Shown piece by piece: positions 27,014 to 37,147 of a stretch of DNA of 64,000 nt. Location of the stretch: contig CAMYMF010000004.1 of NCBI GenBank assembly GCA_947259355.1, forward strand, positions 1-64,000, written 5' to 3'. This DNA comes from an uncultured Nitrospirota bacterium (lineage in GTDB: Bacteria; CG2-30-53-67). A program made the position numbers and the translations under genes. Numbering within the stretch: the first letter of the stretch is position 1; every line of letters starts with the position of its first letter. The notes under the pieces are model-generated. The model did no database searches, was not told the DNA's origin, and worked only from the letters and a program-made list of their open reading frames with translations.

Positions 27014-28438
27014 TTAACGCTGTACCTTTGGGCTCTTACGGGGGGAGCGCTTGCGAGGCTTGCGGGTATTCCGGGCGATGGCCCGACCGGCGAGCATGCC
27101 GCTGACCGATGCCTGAATCAATCCCCGGGTGACGCCGGCTCCGTCGCCGACCGCGAAGAGGTTGCCGATGCGGGTCTCCATGTTTCGATCCACTTCGATG
27201 CGGTGGGAGTAAAATTTGACTTCCACACCGTACAAAAGGGTGTGGCGGGAATTGACCCCCGGAGCAATCTGATCCAGCGCGGCGAGCATTTCGGTTATGT
27301 CTTTGATGTAGCGGTAGGGGAGCACAAAGCTCAGGTCGCCAGGTGTGGCACTCTCCAGAGTCGGTTTTACCGAGGAGCGGGCTATCCGGGCCGGTGTCGA
27401 CCGGCGACCATCGGCCAAGTCCCCAAGCCGTTGTACGATGACGCCTCGCCCCAAGAGATTCGCCAGACGGCTGATATAGCGACCGTAGGCAATGGGATCA
27501 TCGAAGGGTTCGGTAAAGAGCGTGGAAACCAGAAGAGCAAAATTGGTGTTGTCGGTCTTCTTCTCCGCGTACGAATGCCCGTTGACCGTCATGATATCCC
27601 CCACGTATTCACTGACGACCTCGCCGTAAGGATTCATACAAAAGGTCCGGACTTTGTCATCAAACGTCCTGGAATAATAGATGAGCTTCGATTCGTACGT
27701 CGTAGCGGTGATTTCTTCCATCACGGCGGCCGGCAGTTCCACGCGCAGCCCAATGTCGACAGGACTGGGGATGGCCTCCAGTCCAAGGCGGCGGGTCTCA
27801 TCCCGTATCCAGTCGGCCCCGATTCTGCCGGGCGCGGAGATGACGTAACGGGCCGGAATGAACTCCCCCGCCTCGGTGTGAACCCCCTGCACAACACCCC
27901 GCTCCGCCTGAATCTGAGTCACCCGGGTCTCGGTGTGAATCTCAACCCGTCCGTCGAGATCCTGCCGCATACGCTGAAGAACTCGGTAGCAGTTCTCCGT
28001 GCCCAGATGTCGCACCTCCATTTCGATGAGCTCCATTTCAGCTTTCCGGGCCAGGGCCTTGAGGCGGCGGACCGCCCGGTTGGAGCCACCGTGAACGGTT
28101 TCGGGTGCACCGTACTTAAGATACTTTGCGTCGGCCAATCGAATCAGCTCTTGCAGCTCCACTGTCGGGATCAGCTCACCCAAGAACCCGCCCACTTCCG
28201 TTGTGAGGGTCAGCTTGCCGTCACTGAAAGCGCCAGCCCCACCCCACCCCGTGAGGAGGGCACAGGGAGTGCAGTGGACACACCCCTGTTGGTTCTTGCG
28301 CGCAGGGCATTCGCGCTGCTCAATGTCCCGACCTCGATCGACGAGGAGGATGTCGCTAACGCCCTCTTCCAGAAGCGTCAAGGCCGCAAAAATCCCCGCG
28401 GGTCCCGCCCCGATAATCACAACATCCGGCATGTTCAA
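27014..28438 (-). CDS. FAD-dependent dehydrogenase, COG2509-type
   Basis: A 474-residue flavoprotein. The N-terminal dinucleotide fold GAGPAGIFAALTLLEEG (about 7-23) is followed by a Cys-bearing stretch, CPARKNQQGCVHCTPC (about 44-59), and the family motif GWGGAGAFSDGKL. The C-terminal FAD closure is LFAVGDGAGVTRGLIQA. The basic tail (RKPRKRSPRKS) is unusual. Members are annotated as uncharacterised FAD-dependent dehydrogenases or geranylgeranyl-reductase-like proteins. The substrate is unknown. It has its own promoter (28489-28518). Confidence 0.8.
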   Translation of the reverse strand: MNMPDVVIIGAGPAGIFAALTLLEEGVSDILLVDRGRDIEQRECPARKNQQGCVHCTPCALLTGWGGAGAFSDGKLTLTTEVGGFLGELIPTVELQELIRLADAKYLKYGAPETVHGGSNRAVRRLKALARKAEMELIEMEVRHLGTENCYRVLQRMRQDLDGRVEIHTETRVTQIQAERGVVQGVHTEAGEFIPARYVISAPGRIGADWIRDETRRLGLEAIPSPVDIGLRVELPAAVMEEITATTYESKLIYYSRTFDDKVRTFCMNPYGEVVSEYVGDIMTVNGHSYAEKKTDNTNFALLVSTLFTEPFDDPIAYGRYISRLANLLGRGVIVQRLGDLADGRRSTPARIARSSVKPTLESATPGDLSFVLPYRYIKDITEMLAALDQIAPGVNSRHTLLYGVEVKFYSHRIEVDRNMETRIGNLFAVGDGAGVTRGLIQASVSGMLAGRAIARNTRKPRKRSPRKSPKVQR

Positions 28439-28488
28439 CTCCTTGAGAGATGAATCCGGTTCTTTCTTGTCGAGAAGGATCTTTCTCC

Positions 28489-28518
28489 ATTATAGACACG
28501 GGCCTACAGCAAGCACAA
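28489..28518 (-). promoter_or_regulatory. Promoter for the COG2509-type flavoprotein
   Basis: Minus strand TTGTGC (28513-28518), an 18-nt spacer and a consensus TATAAT (28489-28494). The leader is about 45 nt. Confidence 0.6.
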
Positions 28519-28608
28519 TCCCCTTTTCGCGTACCACCTCTCCCGCTCTGTTTAAGAGAACATCGCCGGCATCAGAGGCCAATAATTTTTGTCACTGACA
28601 ATTATCAC

Positions 28609-28741
28609 CGGACACTTTTGGCCGAATCGACGAAAATAGTCCGGAAAATTGCCCTCTGCAACCTGCCGCGGACGACGATTTCCACCTGAATCAGCCCTCC
28701 CGACAAGAAAAATTCCACGGTTTACAGGCCACAAGTGTCCG
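28609..28741. repeat. 133-bp element with terminal inverted repeats
   Basis: CGGACACTTTTGGCC (28609-28623) is inverted at 28727-28741 with 14 of 15 matches. The interior is non-coding. It may be a small non-autonomous element or a transposon remnant. Apart from the promoter at 28489-28518, I see nothing else in the 28439-28932 gap except a ribosome site for the next gene. Confidence 0.45.
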
Positions 28742-28932
28742 AATGTCCTGACCTAAAACATTGAATTTATTCGATATATTGCATCTGGGTTTTCCACAAC
28801 AGGAATCAATGGGCCTTCCTCGCCGGCAAAGGCGACAAGTTGGCACTGCTCTTGCTTTACTCTATCAACGAGATTGCACGGCGCTGGAGTGGACAGCGGA
28901 AACGAGACGCAGATGCACAAGGAGGCCAGCCA

Positions 28933-29112
28933 ATGAAATGCGGAAAATGTGGTTCCAAGATGAGCAGAGACGACACGCGCTTCCTCCCCCTGAACCGAGA
29001 CGAGGGCGGCGCCATTTTCTTTGACATCTACTATAAATGCCCCATTTGTTCCAAGGTGGTCTTCCTTGGACTGGAAGAGGAGTTGGAGAAAGAAAACGCG
29101 TCAGTTGCATAA
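28933..29112 (+). CDS. Small double-CxxC zinc-ribbon protein
   Basis: A 59-residue protein with two zinc-knuckle pairs, CGKC (3-6) and CPIC (36-39), and an acidic C-terminus (EEELEKENASVA). The spacing fits a single four-Cys zinc ribbon of the rubredoxin/RPB9-like type. The start at 28933 is well supported by AAGGAGG (28919-28925), 7 nt upstream. No family name is certain, and the role may be nucleic-acid or protein binding. It is followed by three hairpins, the last an intrinsic terminator. Confidence 0.75.
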   Translation: MKCGKCGSKMSRDDTRFLPLNRDEGGAIFFDIYYKCPICSKVVFLGLEEELEKENASVA

Positions 29113-29127
29113 CCCCCCATTCCCCCT

Positions 29128-29171
29128 AGGGGTATCGCAATGATACCCCTGAATCAGTGGTTTCACCACTG
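29128..29171 (+). other. Twin perfect hairpins after the zinc-ribbon gene
   Basis: A 9-bp perfect stem (29128-29136/29142-29150, 5-nt loop) is followed 4 nt later by a 7-bp perfect stem (29155-29161/29165-29171, 3-nt loop). Neither has a T-tract. They may protect the mRNA 3' end or be a repeat remnant. Confidence 0.5.
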
Positions 29172-29229
29172 AACTGCAGGAGATCGTGCGGGCCTGGCTC
29201 ACCCACACTTTTTCCTGCAGTTTTTTTTT
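29172..29229 (+). terminator. Intrinsic terminator with long loop
   Basis: A perfect 10-bp stem (29172-29181 with 29213-29222) contains the palindrome CTGCAG in each arm. The loop is 31 nt and a run of nine T follows (29221-29229). It is oriented for the plus strand, ending the zinc-ribbon transcript. Confidence 0.6.
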
Positions 29230-29327
29230 GCCCCCATGCCGAACACTCTTTCCCAACATCACAGAAAATGCGTACTGCAGATCAAAAGCTGAGACGCCAC
29301 CGTCGGTCGCGCAGGCCAGGCGCAGCC

Positions 29328-30428
29328 CTAACCGCTCTGGAAGCGGCGCATCCGTACATTCAAAATCAGTCCGACTCCGATAAAGAGCGTGATCAGCGAC
29401 GAGCCGCCGTAGCTGATGAAAGGGAGCGGGACGCCGACCACCGGGAAGAGACCGGCTGTCATCCCGATGTTGACAAAGACGTAAAAGGCGATCATGGAGG
29501 TGATGCCGGCGACCACTAGGGTGCCAAACCCGTCTTGTGTCTTCAGCGCCGTGTCAATTCCTTTGAATATGAGGTAGCCGAAGAGGCAGATGAGCGCGAC
29601 CGTCCCCGCAAATCCCGTCTCTTCCGCAATCACGGAAAAGATGAAATCGGTGTGCTGCTCCGGGAGAAACCGGAGCTGACTCTGCGTCCCCTGCATGATT
29701 CCCTTCCCAAGCACCCCTCCTGACCCGATGGCAATTTTGGACTGAATGATATGATAGCCCGATCCGCTCGGATCGGTCTCAGGCCTGAGAAATACTAGAA
29801 TCCGCTGTTTCTGATAGGCCTTGAGAAATCGCCACAGAAACGGCGTGGCTGCCAGGGTCCCGATTCCTGCATAGAGGAGGGGGCGCAGGGGCGCCCCGGA
29901 GACAAATATCAGGGTCAGGGCTATGAGCAGAATCATTACCGAGGTACCCAAGTCGGGTTGCTGTACAATCAAAACGAGGGGCACACCCACGAGCAGCCCC
30001 AATGCAGCGCAACTACCCAATCTGAAACCACCCCGCTCGGGCAGATCAGACAGGTAACGGGACAGCACCAGAATCAGCGAGATCTTGACGATCTCCGAAG
30101 GCTGCAGAGTCAGGGGCCCGAGGACCAGCCAACGCTTGGCTCCCATTCCCACCTTACCGGCCACGGCGACGATGACGAGGAGCACGATAGAGACAGCGTA
30201 GATCACGTAAGCATAACGCTGCAAAGTCCGATAGTGAACGGAAATGGCCACCAGCAAGGCGGCCACGCCAATGCCGATCCAATACAGCTGCTTCACATAC
30301 AGCATGGATGTCGAGCTGCCTCCGAAATGCGTGGCACTGAAGATGGCTCCTACACCGACACCCGAGAGGAGCAACACCAGCAATAGCAGCCCGAAATCGA
30401 AGTGGATGATCAATCTTCTGTCCAGCAA
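29328..30428 (-). CDS. rodA: Peptidoglycan glycosyltransferase RodA (SEDS)
   Basis: A 366-residue multispanning SEDS protein that polymerises glycan strands in the elongasome. There are about ten TM segments. The family blocks include the KRWLVLGPLTLQPSEIVKISLIL region (catalytic-loop side), QQPDLGTSVMIL and the C-terminal GVPLPFISYGGSSL. It pairs with the transpeptidase MrdA immediately upstream and is the last gene of the mre operon. Confidence 0.95.
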   Translation of the reverse strand: MLDRRLIIHFDFGLLLLVLLLSGVGVGAIFSATHFGGSSTSMLYVKQLYWIGIGVAALLVAISVHYRTLQRYAYVIYAVSIVLLVIVAVAGKVGMGAKRWLVLGPLTLQPSEIVKISLILVLSRYLSDLPERGGFRLGSCAALGLLVGVPLVLIVQQPDLGTSVMILLIALTLIFVSGAPLRPLLYAGIGTLAATPFLWRFLKAYQKQRILVFLRPETDPSGSGYHIIQSKIAIGSGGVLGKGIMQGTQSQLRFLPEQHTDFIFSVIAEETGFAGTVALICLFGYLIFKGIDTALKTQDGFGTLVVAGITSMIAFYVFVNIGMTAGLFPVVGVPLPFISYGGSSLITLFIGVGLILNVRMRRFQSG

Positions 30429-30455
30429 CGGTCGCTCCTTTTGTCTGTTTTTTCC

Positions 30456-32372
30456 TCAGTTGACCCGTCCGGCCGTCAGAAACGCCTGGGGTCCTTCGAC
30501 ATGCTCGCCGGGCCCTTTGTCTTTCCCGTCATCGGGTTTTGGCAACCGACCGGTTTTCGTGAAATACCGCTCCAGGACCTGCCCGGCGATGGGGGCAGCT
30601 GCGGAGCCACCATGGCCGCCATGCTCCACGATGATGGCCACCGCAATTTCCGGATCGTCCACCGGCGCAAAGGCCGTAAAGAGGGCGTGGTCCCGGTGCT
30701 TTTCAGGGATATCTTCGATCTCTTCCTCGTCCTGTTTCATACGCACCACCTGAGCTGTGCCGGTCTTCCCGGCCACCCGAATGTTTTTCAGCCGCGCCCG
30801 GCCGCCGGTGCCACGCTTTTCGGAAACCACTCCCTCCAGCGCCTGGATCACGAGGTGGAGCGTCTTGGCAGACAGGGGCGCATCGTAGCGCACCTCGGGG
30901 GCAATTTCCTTGAGCACCTCGCCGCGGTAGTTCTCTACGCGCTTGACGAGTTGGGGCCGGTAGACGGTGCCGCCATTGGCGATGGCCGCCACCAGATTGG
31001 CCAGTTGTATGGGCGTCACCAGGATATAGCCCTGACCGATGGCGGCGTTCAGGTTTTCTCCGGGATACCAGGGCTCTTTGCGCGTCTTCTTTTTCCAGGC
31101 CCGGTTCGGAATGAGGCCGGGTTTTTCCCCCTCCAGATCGATGCCCGTGGGTCGGTTGAGCCCCAGATTCTCGGCACACTCAGCAATCTTGTCAATGCCG
31201 AGGCGCTGCCCGAGTTCATAGAAATAGACATCACAGGACTGCACGAGCGCTCGGTGCAAGTCAACTTTTCCGTGGCCCCGTCGTTTCCAGCAGCGAAAGC
31301 GCCGGCCGCCGAACTTCGTGTAACCTCGGCAGTAGACCGATTCCTGAGGCGTAATCTCCCGCTCTTCAAGACCGGCAACCGCCATGACGATCTTGAAGAC
31401 GGAACCCGGTGCGTACTGCCCCGAGATGGCTTTGTTGGTGAGCGGGTGCTTCTCATCTGCCGTCAACTCTTTCCATGTCTCCTTCGGGATGCCGCCGGAG
31501 AAAACATTGGGGTCGTAGGACGGGCGGCTTACCATCGCCAGGATATCGCCGGTGTTGGGGTTCAGCACCACGCCTGCACCCGAAGCGTCACTGAAGGCCT
31601 CCTCCAAGGCCTGCTGTATATCGTAGTCCACGGTCAGCACGATGCGACTGCCCGGCACCGGGGAGGCCTCGGCCATCTCCTGAATGATCCGGCCCAGGGA
31701 ATTGACTTCTACCCGTCGGGATCCATCGACCCCCTTCAGATAGCGCTCCAGCCCTTTCTCGAGGCCGGTCTTGCCGATGACATCCCCCATCCGGTAATCC
31801 GTGAAAGCCTCTTGCGACAGTTCGGCACCATTGATTTCCCCCATATAGCCGAAGGCATGGGCAAACAGGCCATCAAAGCGATAGTTCCGAAGAGGCTCGG
31901 GTGAAACAGAGATCCCCCGCAGGTCCATCTGGTGGGCCTCCAGTAGCGCCACTGTCGGCCAGTCCACATTGGACAGCAGGCGGATCATCTGGAAACGCCG
32001 GATGCCCGCAGTGCTGGCCGCCGCGACCTTCTGGTGCAACTCGACCTCGGAGACGCTGACAAGTTCGGACAGCCGCGCAAGGGACTGACCCAGATCCTGA
32101 ACATCCTCCAGCGTCAGCGTCACGTTGAACCCCGGCTTGGTGTCCACCAGCGTTCGCTCTTCCCGGTCGACGAACTCACCGCGAGGCGACAGAACCCGTA
32201 GGACCCGGATGCGCTGCTTTTCAGACTTCTCCTTGAAAAAGTTTCCGCGCAGGATCTGCAGATACCAGACCCGGGAGACCAGAAGACAGAAAAATGCCGC
32301 GAGAAAAACGGACAGGATGCGAAGCCGACGCTGATGGAGCGTCGGCTCCAGGGTATTGCCGTTATATAACAC
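30456..32372 (-). CDS. mrdA: Penicillin-binding protein 2 (MrdA)
   Basis: A 638-residue class B PBP and transpeptidase of the cell-elongation machine. The N-terminal membrane anchor is about 17-37. A pedestal/dimerisation region precedes the transpeptidase domain with active serine SxxK in APGSVFKIVMAV (about residue 325), SCD (SxN-type, about 380) and KTGT in VAGKTGTAQVV (about 535). It lies between mreD and rodA, as in classical mre clusters. It is the target class of mecillinam. Confidence 0.96.
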   Translation of the reverse strand: MLYNGNTLEPTLHQRRLRILSVFLAAFFCLLVSRVWYLQILRGNFFKEKSEKQRIRVLRVLSPRGEFVDREERTLVDTKPGFNVTLTLEDVQDLGQSLARLSELVSVSEVELHQKVAAASTAGIRRFQMIRLLSNVDWPTVALLEAHQMDLRGISVSPEPLRNYRFDGLFAHAFGYMGEINGAELSQEAFTDYRMGDVIGKTGLEKGLERYLKGVDGSRRVEVNSLGRIIQEMAEASPVPGSRIVLTVDYDIQQALEEAFSDASGAGVVLNPNTGDILAMVSRPSYDPNVFSGGIPKETWKELTADEKHPLTNKAISGQYAPGSVFKIVMAVAGLEEREITPQESVYCRGYTKFGGRRFRCWKRRGHGKVDLHRALVQSCDVYFYELGQRLGIDKIAECAENLGLNRPTGIDLEGEKPGLIPNRAWKKKTRKEPWYPGENLNAAIGQGYILVTPIQLANLVAAIANGGTVYRPQLVKRVENYRGEVLKEIAPEVRYDAPLSAKTLHLVIQALEGVVSEKRGTGGRARLKNIRVAGKTGTAQVVRMKQDEEEIEDIPEKHRDHALFTAFAPVDDPEIAVAIIVEHGGHGGSAAAPIAGQVLERYFTKTGRLPKPDDGKDKGPGEHVEGPQAFLTAGRVN

Positions 32373-32402
32373 GGGCGCCTCTCTCTGCTGCGATCCTCTT
32401 AG

Positions 32403-32909
32403 TCAGTCCACATCCAAATCGCTGGAGAACACGGGCGTGTGCAAGGATCCCCGCCGCACCAGCAGGATGAAGATGGTACCGACGATCGCGTTCCAGAAGA
32501 TCGATGGAAATATCATGACCGACAGGGCCTCCCCCACGGGGATGCTGCCACCGAAGAGGTTTACGAGGAAGAGATTAACCAGGCCATTGGTCAAAGAGAA
32601 CAGCACCAGTAGCAGGAAATGCACAGGAAGATCTCTGGAGAGAACCCCCACGCCGCACAGAGCCGCCAGATATCCGACCAGCGTTTTGAGAAACATCTGT
32701 GATCCGAGCAGTTCACCCGACAGAATATCTGTGAGAATGCCCAGATACGCTCCGATGGCCATGCCTTTGCTCTTCCCGTGAAAATAGCCGTAGTAATACG
32801 TCACAATCAGCACCAAATCCAGGGGCACGGGACGGGGGACAAGGCTGATGATGTGCGTCTGGAGGGGAACAGTCAGTGTAATGACTAGAAGCGTCAGTAG
32901 CGGCTTCAT
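32403..32909 (-). CDS. mreD: Rod shape-determining protein MreD
   Basis: A 168-residue small integral membrane protein with about five TM segments. Its sequence is weakly conserved, but the family-like PRPVPLDLVLIVTYYYGYFHG stretch is seen in two parts near residues 27-46. Position between mreC (4-bp overlap) and mrdA makes the call secure. It links MreC to the synthetic enzymes of the elongasome. Confidence 0.88.
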   Translation of the reverse strand: MKPLLTLLVITLTVPLQTHIISLVPRPVPLDLVLIVTYYYGYFHGKSKGMAIGAYLGILTDILSGELLGSQMFLKTLVGYLAALCGVGVLSRDLPVHFLLLVLFSLTNGLVNLFLVNLFGGSIPVGEALSVMIFPSIFWNAIVGTIFILLVRRGSLHTPVFSSDLDVD

Positions 32910-33763
32910 ACGTCCGGTTGTCTCAGCTGCTGGTCTTCACCGGCGAGACCGCGGCTCTTGATGATGAAGACCTCTTCCATCCGTGAAAAATCCACGGCCG
33001 GTGCAATGGTCACCTCCTGGAACAGGCCATAGGGCTTCTTCTCCACGGATTGCACCGTGCCGACGATCAGTCCCTTCGGGTAGATGCCCCCCAACCCGGA
33101 GGTGATGACCAGGTCCTCCCGTTGGACATCGGCCAGACGGTTCAGGTATTTGACCTGACACTGGCTCGTGATCTTGCCTTCCACGATACCTTCTGCACGG
33201 GTCCTCTGAAAAATCGCCGGCACGTCACTGTTGCTGTCGATGATCAACAGCACCTGCGCATAGCTTGGAGAAACCGACAGGATACGACCCACAATTCCCT
33301 CGGGCCGCACCACGGCCATGCCTCGCTCGATCCCCGAGCGAGTTCCCTGGTTGATGATCAGCGTCCGGGACCAGCTGTTGAAGTCCTTGCCCACCACACG
33401 GACAGGTGCCATGTCATAGGGCACGGATTCCTGAAAGGCCAGCAACTCCCGGAGTCTCTCGTTTTCAAGTTCGATTTCACGGAGAGCGTTCAGCCGGTTC
33501 TCAAGATAGGCTTCTCGCTTTCGAAGGAGCCTGTTTTCCTTGCCCACATCGATGAGGCGAACATATTGTCTATAAAACTGCATGAGACCCGACGAAATGG
33601 ACGCGAGGCACGATTCCATCCAGGCTGTGACTTCAAAGGTCGCGCCGGCGATATTCTGGACCCCCTTTCCCGTCTCCGCCTGTGTTTGCATCAGAAGCAA
33701 AGAGAGAAACAGGATAACAAAGAGGATAATAATCTGACGAAATTTGGCGAAAATACGCTGCAT
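32906..33763 (-). CDS. mreC: Cell shape-determining protein MreC
   Basis: A 285-residue bitopic inner-membrane protein. A TM helix (about 11-28) and a coiled coil (about 65-110, ENRLLRKREAYLENRLNAL) precede the periplasmic beta domain (GKDFNSWSRTLIINQGTRSG, GLGGIYPKGLIVGTV). It scaffolds MreB to MrdA/RodA. It is downstream of mreB by 19 bp and overlaps mreD. Confidence 0.94.
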   Translation of the reverse strand: MQRIFAKFRQIIILFVILFLSLLLMQTQAETGKGVQNIAGATFEVTAWMESCLASISSGLMQFYRQYVRLIDVGKENRLLRKREAYLENRLNALREIELENERLRELLAFQESVPYDMAPVRVVGKDFNSWSRTLIINQGTRSGIERGMAVVRPEGIVGRILSVSPSYAQVLLIIDSNSDVPAIFQRTRAEGIVEGKITSQCQVKYLNRLADVQREDLVITSGLGGIYPKGLIVGTVQSVEKKPYGLFQEVTIAPAVDFSRMEEVFIIKSRGLAGEDQQLRQPDV

Positions 33764-33782
33764 TGTCGGTTCCCGTCGACTG

Positions 33783-34916
<1,134 letters not shown>

Positions 34917-34918
34917 CT

Positions 34919-34947
34919 AATATAATGAAAAAACGCTGCCAACACAA
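34919..34947 (-). promoter_or_regulatory. Sigma-70-type promoter for the mre operon
   Basis: Minus strand TTGTGT (34942-34947), a 17-nt spacer and TATATT (34919-34924). The leader to mreB is about 105 nt. Confidence 0.6.
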
Positions 34948-35086
34948 GCAAAAAAGTTGGCCCTTCCCTGAGGTGCGATTCCTGTTCCGCCGTGTCGGCA
35001 GCTAAAACGGAGGCGCAGCATGTCCGGCGCGACTCCCCACGCTCGCGCAAACGTCCGGAAAAAGGGGATTGTAAATCGTTCGCCCG

Positions 35087-35092
35087 TATAAT
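35087..35092 (+). promoter_or_regulatory. Possible -10 element for the PpiD-like gene
   Basis: A consensus TATAAT (35087-35092) about 115 nt before the ATG. No good -35 is visible at 16-18 nt, so an alternative sigma factor or activator is possible. I see nothing else in the rest of the 34809-35205 gap beyond the two promoter regions. Confidence 0.35.
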
Positions 35093-35205
35093 AAAATGAC
35101 GTTTTAGGCTTGCAGCTCTCGCTGCTTCCAAACGGTGCCGCCCCTCGCGGCCCCTTTTGAATAACCGGGGAGATCCCAGAGAGGTCCCCCAGGGAGATGA
35201 ATGAA

Positions 35206-37098
35206 ATGCTCTACACCATGCGCCACAAAGTAAAAGCGTACATCCTCTGGTTGATCATTGCTGCCTTTGTCGGCACAATCTTTGTCGGCTGGGGAATCGG
35301 CAGCGGCCGGTTCAGCCAGGACGGCAAGAGCTGGATCGCGCGGGTCGGTGAAGCCACCATTTCCGTGGAAGAGTATCGGCGCGAACTCATGCAAATGCAA
35401 ACCCAGTACCGGGACCTTCCGGCGGAACTCCTGCAGACTCTCAACCTGAAACAGCAGGCTCTGGACAACCTGATCAACCGACGCATCTTCACCGCACACG
35501 CCCAGAAAATGGGCCTCGACGTCCCCGATGCGGAACTGGCGGCGGCGATCCAGAAAATACCCTCGTTCCAACAAGACGGCGGTTTCAGCACCGAGGCCTA
35601 CCGACAGGTGCTTGCTCTGAGCCGACTCACGCCCGCCGCCTTCGAAGAGCAGCAACGCGCCTTTCTCCGCATTCAGAAGCTCCAACAGCTGATTCAGGAC
35701 TCGGCAAAAGTCTCCGACACGGAGGTCCGCGAGGCCTTCATGCGCCGCAATGCGAAGGTGGCCGTCGATTATGCTGTAATCACCCCTGATGAGCACCCCC
35801 TGCACGAGGCACCTGCAGAGGAGGCGCTGCAGACCCACTATGAAGCTGCCAAGGAGAACTTCCGAACGCCGGAGCAAGTGGATGCTGTGTTTGTCCAACT
35901 GCGCGCGGAGGATTTCTTCCATGAGATCGAGATCACCGATGCCACGGTTCAGCAGTATTTTGAGGGCAACCATTCGCTCTATGTCCAACCGGAAAAGGTC
36001 CGGGCCCGGCATATCCTGGTCCGGGTTGCCCAGGATGCCGATGAGGCTGCCGAAACAGCCGCTCGCGAGCGTATCGAGAAGATTTATGACGATGTGCAGC
36101 AGGGAAAACCCTTCGACATTTTAGCCCAGGAATACTCGGAAGACTCCTCCACTGCCCCCCGGGGCGGAGACCTCGGCTTCTTTGAAAGGGGCCAAATGGT
36201 GCCAGCCTTCGACCAAGCGGCGTTTGCGCTGCAACCGGGTGAAGTCAGCGAAATCATTCGGACACGTTTTGGCTTTCATGTCATCAAGCTGGAAGAGCAC
36301 GAAGCGGAGAAAAGCAAGTCCCTGGATGAGGTGCGGGAAGCGATTTTGGCGGAGCTCAAATATGATCCAGCCATGCGGCTGGCCCGCAAAAAAGCCATGG
36401 CACTTTATGCAGAGATTCGACGGGGAGCTGACTTGCGCGACGTCGCGGAAGAAGCGGGGTTTCCCGTGTCCGAGAGCGGCTATTTCTCCCGGGCCGATGC
36501 CTACATTCCAGACGTGCCTACCGACCTCACGGCCGAGTTCAAAGAGACAGCCTTTGCGGTCAACGGCGCCGGCGTGGCGTCCCCGCTGCGCGGGGAGCGG
36601 GGCTATTTTGTCCTGGCGGTAAAAGACCGGCGGCCGGCACGCATCCCTACCTTGGATGAAATTCGCGACACCGTTCGTGAGGCTGTGCTAAAGGAGATGG
36701 AAGCGGCGGCAGTCGAGCAGGTTGCGCTGGAGATGGTGAGCGCGCTGATCGGCGGGAATGATTTTAGAGAGGCCGCCGCCCTAGCCCGGGCCGTGCTCAT
36801 CGAGTCCACCGAACCTTTCACCCGAAGCGAAACCATCGTGACCCCCGAGTTCACGGAAAAGGCCTTTGCCCTCTCCATGGACGCGCCGGCCGACTATGTG
36901 CTGGTCGGTCCTCGGGCGTATGTCCTGTTTCTGCGCGATCAGCAAAGCCCGGATGAAAGCACCTACGAAGAGGCCCGCGTCGCCATCCAGGAAGAGTTGA
37001 TTTCACAAAAGCGGGACGCCCTCTTTCTTTCCTGGATGGAGCAGGCCCGCAAGGGTGCCGACGTCCAGGTCAACCAGGACCTTCTCGATCGCGTGTAG
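35206..37098 (+). CDS. PpiD/SurA-like membrane-anchored peptidyl-prolyl isomerase
   Basis: An approximately 630-residue inner-membrane periplasmic foldase. A single TM (about 11-32, AYILWLIIAAFVGTIFVGWG) is followed by a SurA_N-type chaperone region (about 40-180), a parvulin domain (about 262-360; ARHILVRVAQDADEA, RGGDLGFFERGQMVPAFDQ, TRFGFHVIKLEEH) and a second degenerate parvulin-like region. The architecture is that of PpiD at the SecYEG exit. The start at 35206 is preferred because AGGGAG (35191-35196) is well spaced from it, while the ATG at 35197 directly abuts that site. Confidence 0.9.
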   Translation: MLYTMRHKVKAYILWLIIAAFVGTIFVGWGIGSGRFSQDGKSWIARVGEATISVEEYRRELMQMQTQYRDLPAELLQTLNLKQQALDNLINRRIFTAHAQKMGLDVPDAELAAAIQKIPSFQQDGGFSTEAYRQVLALSRLTPAAFEEQQRAFLRIQKLQQLIQDSAKVSDTEVREAFMRRNAKVAVDYAVITPDEHPLHEAPAEEALQTHYEAAKENFRTPEQVDAVFVQLRAEDFFHEIEITDATVQQYFEGNHSLYVQPEKVRARHILVRVAQDADEAAETAARERIEKIYDDVQQGKPFDILAQEYSEDSSTAPRGGDLGFFERGQMVPAFDQAAFALQPGEVSEIIRTRFGFHVIKLEEHEAEKSKSLDEVREAILAELKYDPAMRLARKKAMALYAEIRRGADLRDVAEEAGFPVSESGYFSRADAYIPDVPTDLTAEFKETAFAVNGAGVASPLRGERGYFVLAVKDRRPARIPTLDEIRDTVREAVLKEMEAAAVEQVALEMVSALIGGNDFREAAALARAVLIESTEPFTRSETIVTPEFTEKAFALSMDAPADYVLVGPRAYVLFLRDQQSPDESTYEEARVAIQEELISQKRDALFLSWMEQARKGADVQVNQDLLDRV

Positions 37099-37147
37099 AC
37101 TGCTGTCTGCCGTGCACAGCGAGTGAGGATGGGGGAAGGGCACTCCG

